Notes under the pieces: model-generated
Told to the model about the DNA's origin: nothing
Seen by the model: the letters and a program-made list of their open reading frames with translations, nothing else
The model's database searches: none
Assembly (NCBI GenBank): GCA_003640385.1
Contig: RCAB01000030.1
Span: forward strand, 225,314 to 289,313
Reading direction: 5' to 3'
Origin: Setaria digitata
Taxonomy: Eukaryota; Nematoda; Chromadorea; Rhabditida; Setariidae
DNA: 64,000 nt
In this document: positions 61,301 through 64,000 of the stretch, piece by piece
Layout: each line of letters starts with the position of its first letter
How positions within the stretch are numbered: position 1 is the stretch's first letter
Program-made: the position numbers and the translations under genes

Positions 61301-62563
61301 TGCGCCCATGTGTACAAATGGTCCCTGCAAATATTATACTAAAACAGAATTAGGCATTAGAATGGAGTTTTATTAATTAAAATTTTGAGCTTAAAAGCTA
61401 TAAAAACTCAAGCTGAATATGATCGGACGACGTTTTACAGTTATCTCTGCTCAATATTATTTCTGAATCAGAATGATGCTGTATTGGTTTTCAGAAAGAT
61501 TAAGATAATTTGAAAACAATGGTTGGAAGATTTGAAATTTTTTTTTAATTGTGGAAAATGATAAACTTCTTTTCCGATTGGGAGACCACTACCGATAGCC
61601 AACGTTAAGCCAATCATTTTTGCAATTAGTGTCCGAACAGTAAGATAATTTTCCATTTTAAACCCATGCATTATTACTTTCACCTGTGGTATACCTGAGC
61701 CTAAATTAAATGAAACTTGATCAATTTGCAGGGATTTTGAAGCGAATATAGGAGTATTTTCTCAAATGTAATCATCCTACGAATGAACAAAATGGCATTG
61801 TTTCTAATTTGACCTAATTACTCTTAACTCACTTCATTTCCAACTTGACTTGAAAACAAACCAACAGCTTGCTTGGAAATCCATAAGCATGCAGCAGCCG
61901 AAAGAAATGTTAGTACAACAACATGCAGAAGCCATTGCAATAAAGCCAAATAGTTGTAATGGTGTTTTCGAAGGGCCTCATAGAAAGCCACGTGGCCTTT
62001 ATTTTGTTAAATATAAATATTTATGAAACTGAATCTTGCTTGTTTGAAATGAGCTTTATAAAATTTGAAATTTTCAATTTTTTGCGCAAATTTGATGATG
62101 CATTGGAAGAAAAGTATAAGGTTTTACTGTGTTGTAATTTTTCGATGCAAATATCCATAACGACGGATAAAATGGCCGTTATAATGCCAAGCATTGCTGA
62201 GAGACACCAGTCCTCCACAAGGAAGTATAAAACATTTCTCATTTGTCCTGAAACGAAAGTTAGACTAAAGATGTAGAAACTTGAGAAGAATAAGCAGTAA
62301 AATATATTTTATTAAATTTATATTATTTCAGAAAGAAAAATGAACCCTTATGACACGAGTCTTCTTTTAATCAAATCTTTCACTTCAATTTTGCTTTTTC
62401 TTTATCATATCATATCAAATATGCAATTTGTAATACTTTTGCAGAAATCAGCAAAGGATTCTTTGCTCTGTTGATCATTTGTATCCAGTTCGATTTCTTC
62501 CGTATTTCCATCCCTCACTGTTACTTCATGCTCTTTCAGTAAAGTGTTCTTTACATCAGCCAT
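55335..62563 (-). CDS. ClC-2/CLH-like chloride channel (19 exons, 802 aa)
   Basis: Dimeric chloride channel with cytoplasmic CBS pair. Exons in gene order: 62437..62563, 62128..62247, 61862..61996, 61567..61700, 61162..61324, 60942..61073, 60773..60854, 60546..60647, 60308..60392, 59530..59697, 59180..59357, 58947..59044, 58652..58767, 58075..58211, 57681..57813, 57396..57538, 56350..56510, 56036..56122, 55335..55442; phases agree throughout. Pore motifs: [24 protein letters not shown] with the gating glutamate, [20 protein letters not shown] and PSIYESIIR with the pore Tyr. [18 protein letters not shown] has Ser where exchangers carry the proton glutamate, so it is a channel rather than an exchanger by family rule. 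CBS1 is near [12 protein letters not shown] and CBS2 includes [28 protein letters not shown] 62563 is 4 nt below TTTACAG. The short C-tail ends FLSQILNE. Confidence 0.95.
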
Positions 62564-62570
62564 AGTACTG
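62564..62570 (-). other. Probable spliced-leader acceptor of the chloride-channel gene
   Basis: TTTACAG with only 4 nt to the ATG, a very short leader best explained by trans-splicing. Confidence 0.5.
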
Positions 62571-64000
62571 TAAATAATAAAGCAAATCATTTTCTTCTCT
62601 TTGATAGAATTACTATCAGAGTGACTACAGAAATCGCAAAATTTGTGCTGATAAAACAATGAACTCACAACAAAGTTCTGTGTCCCCTTATCCTTCTCAA
62701 CTGATTCTTTCAAAAAGTCAGTGAAATAATTAGTTGAAATAATTATAAAAGCTGTTTTATTACAAATGGGATGTATTTCATTTGCAATGGAAAGCAATTC
62801 TTTTGCTAATTAATCAAGGAAGTGAACATCAATCATCAACCAGTTCGATAGCTTCGGAAAATACGAACGCCTTTCGACCGTTCCGTCTAAAGATAAAACC
62901 ACAAACGTAATTGCTGATAGTTCATCAACTAAGAAGCTGGCTAATCCAAAAATGCTTATTGTTATAAATTTTATCGAAACATTTCAGTAATGTGTTCATT
63001 CATTAGTTATGGAGCTAAAAATGAAAGGCAAAAAAAATCATAAATAAAAATAAAGTTCAAAAAAAGCGAAAATGAAAAAATAGCATAAGAAACCAAACAA
63101 GCAGTTCAAAAAATTAGCTTCCAAGCAAAAATATGATGATTACAATTACATAAACGGATTGAACTGATGCAAATATATTTTAAGCAGCAGTTAAATAGAA
63201 TCTGATATGGAAGCAGCAATACTAAATAAACTCTTTTCAACTTTTCACCTCTGTGCGAATTTTCGACTCAGACTAAAATGACCATCATTATTGCAATCAA
63301 ATGAATCGACTGTTAATTACATCTCTCATACTATGTTATGCAAATAGGCATTTTGAAGAATGTCCAAAGCTTGAACTTCTATGCATTAAGAAATAGCCGA
63401 TAGTGGAAGTCCAAAATTCTGAGACAGAACTCGTAAAAGGTAGACAAAAATAGAAAATAGCAGCAAAAATATCTTTTAGCTACTTTAAATTATTGTAATG
63501 AAGCTTGCATTAATTATCTTATCACTTTGAACTCGTTGGTATTCGAGAAATCTCAAAGATTGAGCAAAAAAATGAAATGCGAGAGTACGAATCTTCTTCC
63601 TTACTTTCTTGCTTATTGAATATGTGAAGAACACAGCAATTTAAAAACAGTAAAGAAGGCGATAGTGACAATGAAGACTAATTAAATGTTGAAAAACAAA
63701 ATGCAAATTTAAGAAATAGCACGCCGCCGCGGTGAATGAAAGGCACAAACTCCACTTTGAATTCATTGCAATTATGGTAAATTTCGGTAATTTGAGCTAA
63801 AAATAAAATGATTTTGATACTAAATCTTGATTCCAAATGAAAATTTAGGAATAATTTCTTCAAAAATTTCACTTCTTCNACCGACATTCAGCAATGTTTT
63901 CATTATTCTGGCTTCTAGTTTGCTGTTTCTTCTTCCCTTTGCATAATTTAAATGGAAATCATTTTAGTATTAATAATACTATCTATGCTGAAAAAAAAAG
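62571..64000. other. Upstream of the chloride channel; at most one orphan exon
   Basis: AT-rich. The only interesting open stretch is minus strand 62810-62940, about 42 codons ending in TAA behind a TTAG acceptor (see findings). N at 63880 marks an assembly join. The minus frame at 63678-63887 runs through that N and has no motif. Confidence 0.5.
62810..62940 (-). other. Possible orphan 3'-terminal exon
   Basis: After GGATTAG at 62941-62947, an open frame of about 42 codons reads FLVDELSAITFVVLSLDG, then TVERRSYFPKL, and ends in TAA (62810-62812). The residue mix is more protein-like than nearby frames. It could be the last exon of a gene starting beyond position 64000, or chance. Confidence 0.25.

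Overview
This is a strongly AT-rich animal genomic window with many short introns. It is almost certainly from a nematode. Most starts lie 4-24 nt below a TTTCAG-like acceptor that has no upstream exon, as expected for spliced-leader trans-splicing. The gene set (ADP-dependent glucokinase, P-glycoprotein, CLH-type chloride channel, HORMA axis protein) fits a worm. The base composition would suit a filarial/spirurid, but I cannot name the species. I rebuilt gene models by hand from splice signals, reading phase and family motifs; no alignment was run.

Layout. 105-922 (+): last two exons of a secreted, probably GPI-anchored Cys-containing protein. Then five genes on the minus strand, each more than 1 kb from the next: mitochondrial malonyl-CoA:ACP transacylase (1046-4481, 411 aa), ADP-dependent glucokinase (5604-8728, 500 aa), a HORMA-domain meiotic axis protein (10503-15355, 439 aa), the largest subunit of RNA polymerase I (18122-31696, 33 exons, 1779 aa) and an unrecognised 216-aa protein (32800-33617). 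A roughly 4 kb gap follows. Next come two plus-strand transporters: an Aa_trans-family amino-acid transporter (37654-40855, 556 aa) and a full-length P-glycoprotein (45300-53670, 27 exons, 1305 aa). Last is a ClC-2/CLH-like chloride channel on the minus strand (55335-62563, 19 exons, 802 aa). The final 1.4 kb holds at most one orphan exon.

The genes do not form one pathway. Three are housekeeping functions (mitochondrial fatty-acid synthesis, ER glucose phosphorylation, rRNA transcription), one is meiotic and three are membrane transporters. Intergenic gaps are too large for closely spaced worm operons.

Most unusual features: two GC-AG introns forced by reading phase in the P-glycoprotein gene; a tandem duplication of a splice acceptor inside the MCAT gene that creates a decoy exon; a perfect 18-bp hairpin in an ADPGK intron; and a changed catalytic loop in ADPGK. 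I found no mobile-element gene, tRNA, rRNA or CRISPR array. Three single N positions (35445, 46782, 63880) mark assembly joins; two of them sit between duplicated contig ends.
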